Assembly: GCF_050586345.1 (NCBI RefSeq)
Contig: NZ_JBOCEF010000006.1
Location: 75,728 to 139,727, forward strand
From: JBOCEF01 sp050586345
GTDB taxonomy: Bacteria; Pseudomonadota; Alphaproteobacteria; Rhodobacterales; Rhodobacteraceae
Direction: 5' to 3'
Length of the DNA: 64,000 nucleotides
The position numbers and the translations under genes are program-made. The notes under the pieces are model-generated. The model saw nothing but the letters and a program-made list of their open reading frames with translations, made no database searches and was not told the origin of the DNA. Shown piece after piece: positions 51,572-60,707 of this stretch; within the stretch, counting starts at the first letter, position 1; the number at the start of each line of letters is the position of its first letter.

Positions 51572-51600
51572 AAAGGCCGTCCTTCGGGGCGGCCTTTTTC
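51572..51600 (+). terminator. Intrinsic terminator of etfBA
   Basis: The stem AAAGGCCGTCC / GGGCGGCCTTT is closed by a TTCG tetraloop and followed by T-rich DNA. It lies 31 bases past the etfA stop. Confidence 0.95.
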
Positions 51601-51672
51601 GTTTCGCCCGAGAATCGCCGCCGGGATTTGCGTAGATTAACCCGTTGTGAATGGAAGCCGGCGGGGGATGTC

Positions 51673-53166
51673 ATGCACGCAGCGGGCGCGGGCTGGCGTA
51701 TTTCTTATATAACGAGCATCCTGGCCTGCGGTTTCGCGGCCTGGTGGTGGCTCCGGGCCGGGGGCGGGCCGGTGCTGGCGCTGGACGACGCCTGGATCGT
51801 GCTGGCCAACGCAAGGGCGCTGGCCGCGGGCGCGCCGGCGGCGATGGACGGGCCGGACGCGCCGCTGCTGCTCGGGGCCACAAGCCTGCTCTACAGCCTC
51901 GCCGCCGTGCCCGCCGCCCTCTCGCCCTCTCCGGAAGCGGCGCTGGCCGCGCTCAACTGGCTCGGCGTCGCGGCGGCGGCGGCGGGGGCGCTGACCATGG
52001 CCCGCCGCGCTGGGGTCTCTCCGCCCTGGGCCATGCTGCTGACCGCCGCCTGCTTCATCGGCGGGACCGAGCCGGGCTACGTGCTGATCAACGGGCTCGA
52101 GACCAGCTGGACGCTGGCGCTGCTGTTCTGGCTGTTCGCGGCGCTGCTGCGCGACCCGGTCTCGCGAACGGCGGCGCTGGTCTGCGGGATCGCGCCGTTC
52201 CTGCGCCCCGAGCTCGGGGTTTTCTCGGCCGCCGCGATGCTGCGCATGGCCTGGCTGCTGCGCGGGGACGCGCGCGCGGCGGCGGCGCGGGCGGCGCTGT
52301 GCCTCGGGCCCGCGCTGGCCCTGCTGGCGGCGCAATGGGCCCTGTCGGGCGCGCCGCTGCCCACCACCGGCTCGGCCAAGCGGCTGTTCTTCGGGGTGGC
52401 CGCGATGGGGATCCCCGAGCGCGCCTTCGGCTACGCGGTGACGCTGGCGCGGTTCCTCGGCAGCTTCGGGCTGCTCTGGCTCGCCTTCCTCGTCCCGGCC
52501 GAGCGGGGCGGCGCGGTGCGGACCGTCTCCGCCGCCGCGCTCGCCCTCGCGGCGCTCTCGGCCGCCTGGTACGGGCACGTGGCCGGCCAGAACGAGGGGC
52601 GGGTGCTCTGGGGGTTGATCCCGGCGCTGGCGCTGGGGACGGCGGCGGCGCTGGCGGCCCCGGCGCGCAGCGCGGGCGGGGCGCTGGCGCGCCTCGCGGT
52701 CGCAGGCACGGTTCTGTGGCTCGGCGCGAGCTTTCCCGAGCGGGCCCTCCAGGGCGTCCGCCACGCCGTCGCCGGAGAGGACCGGCGACAGGCCATGGCC
52801 GACTGGATCGCGGAGACGCTGCCCCCGGGCGCCGAGCTGATCGCCCATGACGTCGGTTACATCACCTGGGCCGGGCACGCGAAGATCATCGACATGGTCG
52901 GGCTGCGGCGGCCCGAGAGCCTTGACGCCATGCGCGCGGCGGGAGCCGAGACAATCGGCGCCGCCGCAGCCCCGGGCGGGATGCTGGCCGTCGCGCAGCA
53001 GGAGGGGACCTGCGTGGCCCTCGTCTCGACCGGATGGAACGGCTGGCTCGGCTTCGACAGCGGGGCCGAGAAGCTCGGCTGGCGGGTCGAGCGGCTGCCG
53101 ACGCCCGGGGGGGCCGGGTTCCTCGCCTTCCGCCTGCACGCCCCCTCCGGGCCCTGCGCGGCCTGA
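51673..53166 (+). CDS. Multi-pass membrane protein, glycosyltransferase-C-like, tandem copy 1
   Basis: This 497-residue protein has about 10-11 hydrophobic helices, then a soluble domain from about residue 370. An acidic pair after the first helix (LALDDAWIVLANARAL) is placed as in GT-C glycosyltransferases, where it binds the lipid-linked sugar. The motif YVLINGLETSW and the block LSGAPLPTTGSAKRL are shared with the next gene. The C-terminal part has HDVGYITWAGHAKIIDMVGL. GT-C enzymes add sugars or mannose outside the inner membrane; substrate unknown. The ATG at 51673 follows GGGGGATG. Confidence 0.72.
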   Translation: MHAAGAGWRISYITSILACGFAAWWWLRAGGGPVLALDDAWIVLANARALAAGAPAAMDGPDAPLLLGATSLLYSLAAVPAALSPSPEAALAALNWLGVAAAAAGALTMARRAGVSPPWAMLLTAACFIGGTEPGYVLINGLETSWTLALLFWLFAALLRDPVSRTAALVCGIAPFLRPELGVFSAAAMLRMAWLLRGDARAAAARAALCLGPALALLAAQWALSGAPLPTTGSAKRLFFGVAAMGIPERAFGYAVTLARFLGSFGLLWLAFLVPAERGGAVRTVSAAALALAALSAAWYGHVAGQNEGRVLWGLIPALALGTAAALAAPARSAGGALARLAVAGTVLWLGASFPERALQGVRHAVAGEDRRQAMADWIAETLPPGAELIAHDVGYITWAGHAKIIDMVGLRRPESLDAMRAAGAETIGAAAAPGGMLAVAQQEGTCVALVSTGWNGWLGFDSGAEKLGWRVERLPTPGGAGFLAFRLHAPSGPCAA

Positions 53167-53324
53167 AGCGCGCGCCGCCCGCCCACCGTCCGACCGCGCG
53201 CCGCCGCCGCGCCGTCAATCCACCCGCCCGCGGGTTGCGCCGGGCGGGGGATTTGCCGACAGTCGCCCGGACCGCCTCGCCTCGCCCCCGCCTCTCCCCC
53301 TCCTCCGCCGGAGCCTTCCCGCCG

Positions 53325-54815
53325 ATGACCGACGCCCGCGCCTGGCCGCTGCTGCACGGCCTGTCCCTGCTGCTCTGCGCCGTCGCCGCGGTCCTTCACT
53401 GGCGCAGCCTCGGCGGGCCGCTCTTCACCCTCGACGACGCCTATATCGTGCTGGTCAACGCGCAGGCGCTGCTGGACGGCGCGCCGCCCGCGGGCGAGGG
53501 GCCGCTGATCCTCGGGGGGACCAGCCTTCTGCACACGCTCGCGACCGCCGCCGCCGCGGCGCTGCTGGGGCCCGAGACGGGGCTCTGGGTCCTGTGCTGG
53601 CTCGGCGTCGCCGCCGCCGCCTCGGGGGCGCTGGCGATGGGCCGCGCGGCGGGGGCGGGGCCGGCCTGGGCCGCGGGGCTGGCCGTCGCCGCGCTGATCG
53701 GGGGCTTCCCGTCCTACGTGCTGATCAACGGGCTGGAGACGAGCTGGGTCCTCGCCGCCCTGTTCTGGACCTTCCGCTGCGCGCTGCGCGACGATTTCTC
53801 GCCCGCCGCCGCGGTCCTGTGCGGGCTGCTGCCTTTCATCCGGCCGGAACTGGGGGTGTTCTCGGCCGCGGTGATGCTGCGCATGGCGGCGATCATGGGC
53901 CGGGACGGGGGGCGGGAGCGCGCCCGCGCCTGGCGGGCGGCGGCGCTGTGCGTCGCGCCGGCGCTGGCGCTGCTGGCGCTGCAATACGCGCTGTCGGGCG
54001 CGCCGCTGCCGACCACCGGATCGGCCAAGCGGCTGGTCTTCGGCCCGGCCTGGCAAAGCCTGCCCGAGCGCGCCTCGGACTATGCCGCCGCCCTCTCGGG
54101 CTTTTTCGCGGGGACGGGGCTGATGGGGGCCGGGGTGCTGTTCGCCCGCGGGTCCCTCCAGCGGGCGGTGTTCCTCGGGGCGCTGGCGCTGATGCTCGCC
54201 TCGGCGGCCTGGTACGGCAAGATCGTGCACCAGAACGGCGACCGGCTGCTGTGGGAGTTCCTGCCGCCCCTCGCCCTCTTCCTCGCCACCGGCGCCGCCG
54301 CGCCGCTGCGCAGCGCCCCCGGCGCGCTGGCGCGGGGGGCGATCCTCGGCTCGCTGCTGCTGCTGGCGCCCACGCTGCCCGCCCGCTGGGACCGGGGGGT
54401 GGAGCTCGCCATCGGCGGCACGGGGTACGAGCGGCGGGTGGCCGACTGGATCGACGCCAACATCCCCCCCGGCGGCGCGGTGATGGTGCATGACGTCGGC
54501 TATGTCTCCTGGGCCACGGACGCGCGGATCATCGATTTCGTGGGCCTGCGCAGCCCCGAGAACATCGCCGTCCACCGCCGCGCCACGGCGCGGGAGGGCT
54601 GGACCGGCGCCGCGACGGCGGCGGTGGAGATCATGGAGCGCGAGCGGGTCTGCACCTTCATCATCATGCATGCCTGGGACGAGGTGATGGGCCTGACCGA
54701 GGAGCTGCGCCGTCGCGGCTGGACCCCGGTCGCCCTGACGCCGCCGGACAACCACGCCTTCCACGCCTTCGAGATGCAGGCCCCGGCGGGGTCCGCCTCG
54801 GCTTGTGCGACATAG
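53325..54815 (+). CDS. Multi-pass membrane protein, glycosyltransferase-C-like, tandem copy 2
   Basis: This 496-residue paralogue matches copy 1 along its whole length: TLDDAYIVLVNAQALL, YVLINGLETSW, RPELGVFSAAVMLRMA, LSGAPLPTTGSAKRL and HDVGYVSWATDARIIDFVGL. The C-terminal domain differs more. It starts 158 bases after copy 1 and has no clear ribosome site (GAGCC region). The same length, layout and direction argue for a tandem duplication. The shared Asp-Asp loop is the best candidate for the active site. Function unproven. Confidence 0.72.
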   Translation: MTDARAWPLLHGLSLLLCAVAAVLHWRSLGGPLFTLDDAYIVLVNAQALLDGAPPAGEGPLILGGTSLLHTLATAAAAALLGPETGLWVLCWLGVAAAASGALAMGRAAGAGPAWAAGLAVAALIGGFPSYVLINGLETSWVLAALFWTFRCALRDDFSPAAAVLCGLLPFIRPELGVFSAAVMLRMAAIMGRDGGRERARAWRAAALCVAPALALLALQYALSGAPLPTTGSAKRLVFGPAWQSLPERASDYAAALSGFFAGTGLMGAGVLFARGSLQRAVFLGALALMLASAAWYGKIVHQNGDRLLWEFLPPLALFLATGAAAPLRSAPGALARGAILGSLLLLAPTLPARWDRGVELAIGGTGYERRVADWIDANIPPGGAVMVHDVGYVSWATDARIIDFVGLRSPENIAVHRRATAREGWTGAATAAVEIMERERVCTFIIMHAWDEVMGLTEELRRRGWTPVALTPPDNHAFHAFEMQAPAGSASACAT

Positions 54816-54904
54816 CGGCCGGATCGCGGCCGCGGCCGCTTGCAGCGCCCGGTGAAACGGCGTTTCATGCGCCCCGGACCGGAGCCGACAGGGAGAGAAC
54901 GCGC

Positions 54905-55789
54905 ATGGAATACGAGACCCTTCTGTGGGAGGTGGACGAGGACGGGATCGGGGTGCTGACCCTCAACCGTCCGGACCGCCTGAACGCCTTCACCGTGAAG
55001 ATGACCGAGGAGCTGCTGGAGTTCCTCGAGACCGCCGACGCCGATGATTCCGTGCGCGCGATCATCGTCACCGGCGCGGGGCGCGGCTTTTGCGCGGGCA
55101 TGGACCTCGAGGGGGACGAGGTGCAGGGCGACAACGTGTTCGGCCTGCCCGAGGACGTCGACCCCTACGGCCCGGACGCCGAGAAGATCCGCGACCTCGG
55201 CGGCACCGTCACGCTGCGCCTCTACCGCATGAAGAAGCCGGTGATCGCCGCGATGAACGGCGTGGGCGTCGGCATCGGCGCCACCATGACCCTGCCGATG
55301 GACGCGCGGATCATGTCCGACAAGGCCAAGGTGGGGTTCGTCTTCTCGAAGATCGGCATCTGCATGGAGGCCTGTTCGTCCTGGTTCCTGCCGCGGCTGA
55401 TCGGGATGCAGAACGCGCTGGACTGGACCATGAGCGGAGAGATCCAGTCCGCCGAGGCTGCGAAATCCGCGGGCTTCGCCGCCGAGGTGGTCCCGCATGA
55501 GGAGCTGCTGGACGCCGCGAAGGCCCGCGCCCGGCGCTACGTGAAGGGCACGGCGGCGGTCTCGGTCGCGGTGAACCGCAACCTGATCTGGCGCATGGCC
55601 GGCGCGCGCCACCCGATCGAGGCGCACCGGGCCGACAGCCGCGCGATGCTCGACCTGTCGATGGGCGACGGCAAGGAGGGCGTGGCGAGCTTCCGCGAGA
55701 AGCGCGCGCCGGAATTCGCCGCGAAGCCGTCCTCGGACATGCCGCGCGGGCTCGACTGGGACCTGGCGCCGCCCTTCATGGAGGACTGA
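54905..55789 (+). CDS. Enoyl-CoA hydratase/isomerase family protein
   Basis: This 294-residue crotonase-fold enzyme shows GIGVLTLNRPDRLNAFT, an oxyanion-hole loop GAGRGFCAGMDLEGD (residues about 57-71) and the second, PVIAAMNGVGVGIGATMTLPMDARI. It hydrates or isomerises an acyl-CoA. The insertion between the two oxyanion loops (residues about 72-105) is larger than in FadB-type hydratases, so the substrate cannot be assigned. GGGAG lies ten bases before the ATG. Confidence 0.9.
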   Translation: MEYETLLWEVDEDGIGVLTLNRPDRLNAFTVKMTEELLEFLETADADDSVRAIIVTGAGRGFCAGMDLEGDEVQGDNVFGLPEDVDPYGPDAEKIRDLGGTVTLRLYRMKKPVIAAMNGVGVGIGATMTLPMDARIMSDKAKVGFVFSKIGICMEACSSWFLPRLIGMQNALDWTMSGEIQSAEAAKSAGFAAEVVPHEELLDAAKARARRYVKGTAAVSVAVNRNLIWRMAGARHPIEAHRADSRAMLDLSMGDGKEGVASFREKRAPEFAAKPSSDMPRGLDWDLAPPFMED

Positions 55790-55820
55790 GGCGCGGCTTC
55801 AGCGCCAAGGGCAGGGGGCG

Positions 55821-57116
55821 TCAGGCGTCCTCCTGCACCTCCTCCAACCCCGCGGCGACGGGGATGGCCAGCGCCGCCAGCGCGGCGATGGCCCAGAGCG
55901 CGGCGGCCGGGCCGAAGAGCTGCGCGACGATTCCGAAGCCCCCTCCCGCGAGCAGGATCACCCCGACGACCGAGTTCGACAGCGCCGTCCACTGCGCCCG
56001 GTCCGCATCCGCGGCCATGTCGGTCAGGTGCAGCTTGCGCGCCGCCCGCACCCCCTCATAGGCGACCTGGGCGCAGAACAGCGCCGTCCCCGCGGTCAGC
56101 GCGCCCGCGATCCCGCCGGGCAGCCCGAAGCCCTCGGCCCCGGCGGCGCCGATCCCCTGACCCAGCCAGGCGATCACGCCGAGCGACACCGCCGCCATCC
56201 CCGCCGCCCACATCATCGTGCGGCGCGAGGACCGGTCCGCCAGCCGTCCCCAGAGCCAGCCCGACACGATCGAGGCCAGCGCCGCCGCCACCACCAGCGG
56301 CCCGAGATGGCCGAGCGTCGCGCCCTCGTCCCCCGAGGCCGAGAGCATCATCACGAAGGGCGGCGCCAGCGCCGTGCCGGTCAGCAGCCCCCGCGCCAGG
56401 ATGAAGCGGCGCAGCTGGGACGACCGCGCAAGGGGCGCGAGGAAGGCCCCGAGGCCCTGCGCCGCCTCCTCGCCCCCCTCGTCCTCCGCCGCCGGTTCCG
56501 GCAGGCGCGCGAACACCGCCCCCGCCAGCAGCCACAGCGCCGCCGCCGCGCCCACCACCAGCGCCACCGCGCCCGTGGTCAGCGGCAAGATCCCCGTGGC
56601 CGCCGCCGCGCCGTATCCCAGCGCCGCCGCGGCGGCGAGCGAGGCCGCGAGGCCGGTGATCCGCCCGCGCCCGCCCTTCTCGACCGTCCGCGCCAGCGCG
56701 TCCTTGTAGGTGACCGAGCACGCCGCCCGCGACAGCGCCAGCAGCGCCACGCAGGCCAGCACCGCCCAGCCCGCCGCCGCGCCCTCAAGCGCCAGCGCCG
56801 CGGCGCAGATCCCCGCCGCCGCCAGCCCCTGTCCCACCGCGCCCAGCGCCCAGACCGGCGCCCGGCGCCGTCCCTTCAGCGCGCGGCTGATGGGGATCTG
56901 CGGCAGCAGCGCCCCCGCCTCGCGCACCGGGACCAGCGCGCCGATGATCCCGCCGGGCGCCCCCAGCGCGGTCAGCAGCCAGGCCAGCGTCAGCTTCGGG
57001 TCCGCCAGCGCATCCGCGGCCTTCGAGGCCACCAGCGCGCCAAGGTGGATCGCCCGCGCGCCGGGGGCGGCATCGCGGCTGTCGGGGGCGGGGGAGGCGT
57101 CGGCGGCGCTGGACAT
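55821..57116 (-). CDS. Major facilitator superfamily transporter
   Basis: This 431-residue protein has about ten to twelve helices. The signature-like loop is less canonical than usual (PISRALKGRRRAPVWALG). Helices are very rich in Ala and Gly. A cytoplasmic acidic loop EPAAEDEGGEEAAQG sits mid-protein near residue 215. The C-terminus carries the pattern GWLWGRLADRSSRRTMMWAAG, an MFS repeat of the loop motif. The substrate is unknown. It is divergent from the DMT-family gene. Confidence 0.85.
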   Translation of the reverse strand: MSSAADASPAPDSRDAAPGARAIHLGALVASKAADALADPKLTLAWLLTALGAPGGIIGALVPVREAGALLPQIPISRALKGRRRAPVWALGAVGQGLAAAGICAAALALEGAAAGWAVLACVALLALSRAACSVTYKDALARTVEKGGRGRITGLAASLAAAAALGYGAAAATGILPLTTGAVALVVGAAAALWLLAGAVFARLPEPAAEDEGGEEAAQGLGAFLAPLARSSQLRRFILARGLLTGTALAPPFVMMLSASGDEGATLGHLGPLVVAAALASIVSGWLWGRLADRSSRRTMMWAAGMAAVSLGVIAWLGQGIGAAGAEGFGLPGGIAGALTAGTALFCAQVAYEGVRAARKLHLTDMAADADRAQWTALSNSVVGVILLAGGGFGIVAQLFGPAAALWAIAALAALAIPVAAGLEEVQEDA

Positions 57117-57371
57117 GGGGGCTCCGGGGTCGGCGAGGGCGGGAAGCGGGGTGCGAGGGGCCAGATAGCCCGCCCCGCGCCCCGGTCACGCGGCAGGCCG
57201 GTCTGCGGCGCGGGGGCCTGCCCGCGGCTGAATCGGCGCCTGTTGCATGGCAGCCATGCGCCCGGTGCAAATCTCAAGGCTGGCGAGCGATGGTTTTGGC
57301 CGCTAACGATGTTTGGCCGCGCCCGGCCCCGGGCCGGAAAGGGCGTGCATTTCACGCCGAAAGGACGCGGA

Positions 57372-58253
57372 ATGGACTGGAAATCGGCGGGCCTCGGCCT
57401 TCTCTTCGCAACGCTCTGGAGCTCGGCCTTCACCTCGGCCCGGATCGTGGTGGAGCACGCCCCCCCCTTCCACGCCCTGTCGCTGCGCTTCCTGATCTCG
57501 GGCGTCATCGCCCTCGTCGTCGCGCGGATGCTGGGCGAGAAGCTGTCGCTCACCCGCGGCCAGTGGGCGGCGGTGGCGGTGTTCGGCCTGTGCCAGAACG
57601 CGATCTATCTCGGGCTGAACTTCCAGGCCATGCAGACGGTCGAGGCGAGCCTCGCCGCCGTCATCGCCTCGATGCTGCCGCTGATCGTGGCGGCGATGGG
57701 CCGGGCGGTGTTCGGCGACCGGCTCTCGCCCGTCGGCTACCTCGGCCTCGTGGGCGGCTTTGCGGGCGTGGTGCTGATCATGTCGGGCCGCGTCGGCGCG
57801 GGGGCGGACATCGTCGGCGTGGGCCTGTGCCTCGTCGGCGCGATGGCGCTGGCGGTGGCGACGCTGCTGGCCCGCGGCATGGCAGGGGGCGGCAATGTCT
57901 GGACCGTGGTGGGGCTGCAGATGCTGGTCGGCTCGGCCGCGCTGGCGGTGATCGGGGTGTCGACCGAGACGCTGGTGGTGAACTGGACCCTCGATCTGGG
58001 CCTGGCCTTCGTCTACACGACCCTCGGGCCGGGGCTGGCGGCGACGGTGATCTGGTTCCACCTGATCGGCCGCATCGGCGCGACGCGCGCGGCGACCTTC
58101 CACTTCCTCAACCCCTTCCTCGGCGTCGCCATCGCCGCCGTGGTGCTGGGCGAGACGATGGGCCCGCGCGACGTCGTCGGGGTGGCCATCGTGGCGGCCG
58201 GCATCCTCGCGGTGCAGCTGTCGCGCACGCCGCCGAAAGCGGTCAAGGCCTGA
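57372..58253 (+). CDS. EamA/DMT-superfamily transporter
   Basis: This 293-residue inner-membrane protein has ten helices in two five-helix repeats. The first repeat begins GLLFATLWSSAFTSARIVVEHAPPFHALSLRFLISG, and the second ends FLNPFLGVAIAAVVLGETMGPRDVVGVAIVAAGI. Both are EamA signatures. Such carriers export metabolites or amino acids, and no substrate is implied here. AAGGACGCGG precedes the ATG. Confidence 0.92.
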   Translation: MDWKSAGLGLLFATLWSSAFTSARIVVEHAPPFHALSLRFLISGVIALVVARMLGEKLSLTRGQWAAVAVFGLCQNAIYLGLNFQAMQTVEASLAAVIASMLPLIVAAMGRAVFGDRLSPVGYLGLVGGFAGVVLIMSGRVGAGADIVGVGLCLVGAMALAVATLLARGMAGGGNVWTVVGLQMLVGSAALAVIGVSTETLVVNWTLDLGLAFVYTTLGPGLAATVIWFHLIGRIGATRAATFHFLNPFLGVAIAAVVLGETMGPRDVVGVAIVAAGILAVQLSRTPPKAVKA

Positions 58254-58335
58254 ACCGGGCAGGGGGGGGCGGCAAGCGCCGTCCCCCGCGCCCGCGCCCG
58301 CGCCATGGCCCTCGCCCCCGGCGCCGGGCCCGGCG

Positions 58336-59064
58336 TCAGGCCCGGCGGCGGCGCATCTTGAACAGGTCGTGGCGGATGCCGAGGGCCGAGACCAGTTCCA
58401 GCCAGCGCACCCGCGCCACCTGCATCCGGTTGAGCGGATCGCGCGGCGCGGGCGGGTCCTGGAATTCGGGCAGGGCCGAGAGCCAGTTGACGATGTGGGG
58501 GCGGCGTCCGCGCTTCACGAACACCTCCTCCGACAGCTCATAGGCCAGGCCCGCGCGCCGCAGCGCGCGCATCGAGGCCCATTTCTTCCAGCCGCCCCAG
58601 GGCGTCTTGATGATGTCGTAGTCGACCACCAGGCTGCGGATCTCGCCCCGGTCATGGGCGATGATGCTGCGCAGGATGCCGATCTCGCCGCCCTCGCAGT
58701 TGATCTTGACGTAGAGCTCCGCCCCGCGCAGGTCCCAGGCCGAGAGGAAATCGTCCCAGCCGAGGGTCTCGACCTCGACCCCCCTGGCCTCGCCCTGCTG
58801 GGCCTTGGCGGCGAGCAGCGACGCGCCCCCGCCCCGGTTGTCGCCGTAAAGGGTCATCCGCCCGCGGGATTCAGCCAGCGCCACCGGGGCGACGGCGTAG
58901 GTCCCCGCCGCGATGCGGTCGGCGAACTGCCCGGACAGGTGGGCGACCATGGCCGGGTCCGGTTCGGCCGAGATCACCCGGTCGAAGGCGAAGGGCGCGG
59001 CGAAGACCGCCCGCGCGGTTGCGCCGTCATGGGCGCCGATATCGATGAAAACCCTCTGGGCCAT
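58336..59064 (-). CDS. FkbM-family methyltransferase-like protein
   Basis: This 242-residue protein has a Rossmann S-adenosylmethionine fold of FkbM type. FIDIGAHDGATARAVF (residues 6-21) is the binding loop, FDRVISAEPDPAMVAHL the second strand with the ribose-binding Glu, and YVKINCEGGEIGILRSI the strand 4 region. The C-terminal part is Arg-rich. FkbM-type enzymes methylate hydroxyl groups of sugars or polyketides. The start at 59064 is preferred to the ATG at 59373, which would add about 100 low-complexity residues through a predicted terminator. Confidence 0.85.
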   Translation of the reverse strand: MAQRVFIDIGAHDGATARAVFAAPFAFDRVISAEPDPAMVAHLSGQFADRIAAGTYAVAPVALAESRGRMTLYGDNRGGGASLLAAKAQQGEARGVEVETLGWDDFLSAWDLRGAELYVKINCEGGEIGILRSIIAHDRGEIRSLVVDYDIIKTPWGGWKKWASMRALRRAGLAYELSEEVFVKRGRRPHIVNWLSALPEFQDPPAPRDPLNRMQVARVRWLELVSALGIRHDLFKMRRRRA

Positions 59065-59633
59065 GCGGCTCGCTCTCCCCCCGTCGGTCCCCGCCTTCCC
59101 CGGGCGGTTTCGCAAGGCTAGCAGCCGCCGCGCCCGGACGCGAGCCGGAGGCCTGGTCTTCGCGGGCGGGGCAGGGGGTGGCGCCGGGCGGGGGCGCAAA
59201 CGAAAAACGCCCCCTTGCGGGGGCGCTTTCATCTCTCGCCGTGTGGGCGGCGGGAGGGGCAAGCTGGCTCCGGCGGTAGGAGCCGGGCTGAGATTTTTCC
59301 AACCTACTGAAACGGCAGGGTTATTCCGGCGCGTTCGCGACCTGCGATCCAGTGTGAGCATGCGGATGTGCAAGCGGCGGCGCCGGTTTGCAAGCCTCGG
59401 CTGCAGCGGCGCCGAGGAGATGATTCCTTGCCCTGATCGCGAGCGGTGAGGGAGGTCTGGGAGATCTCAGGGGAGGCGCGTGCGCTCAGGAACGAGTGCC
59501 TGGGATGGCTCGATGGCCGAGCTTCGGTGCGATCTGAGCAAAGGGGCTTCTGTGCGGCGAGCATATGCTGGACGGACTTGAAAGCCTTCCGGCAGGGCCG
59601 CATCCTCTCTGGGGTTGCCTGCAGGAGCGCCGA
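59065..59633. other. 569-base accessory gap with a possible small RNA
   Basis: Base composition drops here compared with the core genome. An intrinsic terminator (59194-59225) and a second hairpin (59264-59286) stand on the minus strand with no gene upstream on that strand until the IS3 remnant. From 59290 to 59633 no coding gene is convincing. The last 60 bases must hold the promoter and ribosome site of the antitoxin gene. Confidence 0.5.
59194..59225 (-). terminator. Orphan intrinsic terminator
   Basis: The stem CGCCCCC / GGGGGCG with a short loop is followed on the minus strand by TTTTTCGTTT. There is no minus-strand gene just upstream of it. Confidence 0.75.
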
Positions 59634-60023
59634 ATGAACAGCTATAGTCTGGAAGGCAGCGCCCGGGATCGGCAGGATGTCGCCCTCAAGGCCTTCGCAC
59701 GGATCGCCGATGCCTGGTCACTCGCCCCGCATGAAGCGGCGACTTTGGCTGACATGTCAGAAGTCATCTGGGAGCAGGCGAGGCAATCTGGTTGCGTGGG
59801 CGAGCTGTCGAGCGATCAGATGCTGCGTCTCAGCGCTCTGATCGGTCTCTACACGTCTCTTGAACTCTACTTCGACCGGCCGACGTCACGCGACTGGGTT
59901 CGCATGCCCAACGGCGGGCCTGAACTGGGTGGCGCAAGCCCGATAGATGCGATGATCGCCGGGGGCCTCTCCAGGATCCTTCGTATGAGGGGGTATGTGG
60001 ATGCTCTGCGAGAGGGTGTCTGA
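59634..60023 (+). CDS. MbcA/ParS/Xre (DUF2384) family antitoxin-like protein
   Basis: This 129-residue protein has the DUF2384 pattern. The N-terminal helical part has SLAPHEAATLADMSEVIWEQA. The C-terminal toxin-binding domain carries RLSALIGLYTSLELYF, RDWVRMPNGGPELGGASPIDAMIAGG and LRMRGYVDALREGV. In known systems it neutralises a RES-domain toxin, usually encoded just downstream. No RES gene is visible; 240 bases later the IS3 element begins. AGGAG precedes the ATG by eight bases. GC is lower than in core genes, consistent with transfer. Confidence 0.85.
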   Translation: MNSYSLEGSARDRQDVALKAFARIADAWSLAPHEAATLADMSEVIWEQARQSGCVGELSSDQMLRLSALIGLYTSLELYFDRPTSRDWVRMPNGGPELGGASPIDAMIAGGLSRILRMRGYVDALREGV

Positions 60024-60263
60024 AAGTTTCCTTGGTAGCACCCCCAGCCTCTTTGGTCGTCTGTACAAGACGCAGGCTGCACCCGACGTGCACAATCCCG
60101 GTGGCGCAGCCAGCCCGTCACCCTGATCAGAGCTGGGAAACTCCAGGGCCCTGCGAGCCGCATATCCTGATCGCCGTATTTTCTTAGAAAAGGCGGCGGT
60201 CAACCGTCAGAGCGAGCTCGTTGTTGGATGGAAATTGACGTGAGCCCCGTTACTCCTCCAGCC
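60024..60263. other. Non-coding remnant between the antitoxin gene and the IS3 element
   Basis: I see no credible gene. The minus-strand frame at 59886-60203 lacks any recognisable motif and overlaps the antitoxin. An expected partner toxin gene is absent and may have been lost when the insertion sequences arrived. Confidence 0.5.
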
Positions 60264-60294
60264 ATTGGGAGAGTCCGCGGCTGAAATCTGCCTG

Positions 60295-60652
60295 TCAGGC
60301 GGCTGCCTGGGCAAGAGTGATGTTCCGGGCGAATTCGCCCGGAGGGATATTGCCGAGCGCCGAATGCGGCCGGACCTCGTTGTAGTCGCGTCGCCACGCC
60401 TCCAGGACGCCGCGGGCGTGGCCGAGACCCGAGAACAGCGTCTCGTTCAGCAGCTCGTCGCGCAGCCTGCCGTTGAAGCTCTCGATGAAGGCGTTCTGCT
60501 GCGGCTTGCCCGGCGCGATGAAGTGCCAGTCGACCTTCCGGGCCTCGCTCCATGCCAGCATCGCCGTGCCGGTGAATTCGGTCCCATTGTCGGAAACGCA
60601 GGTGCGCGGACGGCCGCGTCGGGCGATCACGGCGTCCAGCTCGCGGGCGATG
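60295..60652 (-). pseudogene. IS3-family transposase orfB, C-terminal fragment
   Basis: About 118 residues of the DDE integrase domain are present: RELDAVIARRGRP, CVSDNGTEFT with the second catalytic Asp, and AFIESFNGRLRDELLNE with the catalytic Glu. The end reads FARNITLAQAAA. The rest of orfB lies 2.5 kb away at 63141-63635. The frame joins exactly when the IS21 element and one copy of GGCGATG are removed, so the break is recent and otherwise clean. Confidence 0.93.
60646..60652. repeat. 7-base target site duplication, left copy
   Basis: GGCGATG abuts the left end of the IS21 element and is repeated at 63141-63147 on its right side. Confidence 0.9.
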
Positions 60653-60707
60653 TGTCAATCGGCGCGCAATCGGGCCCCCCTATCGGCGCGGAAAAGGGAC
60701 CCCTCTT

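Noticed and set aside
59886..60203. 105-codon minus-strand frame between antitoxin and IS3
   Set aside because: Overlaps the DUF2384 gene, lacks a ribosome site and shows no recognisable motif; not accepted as the missing toxin.
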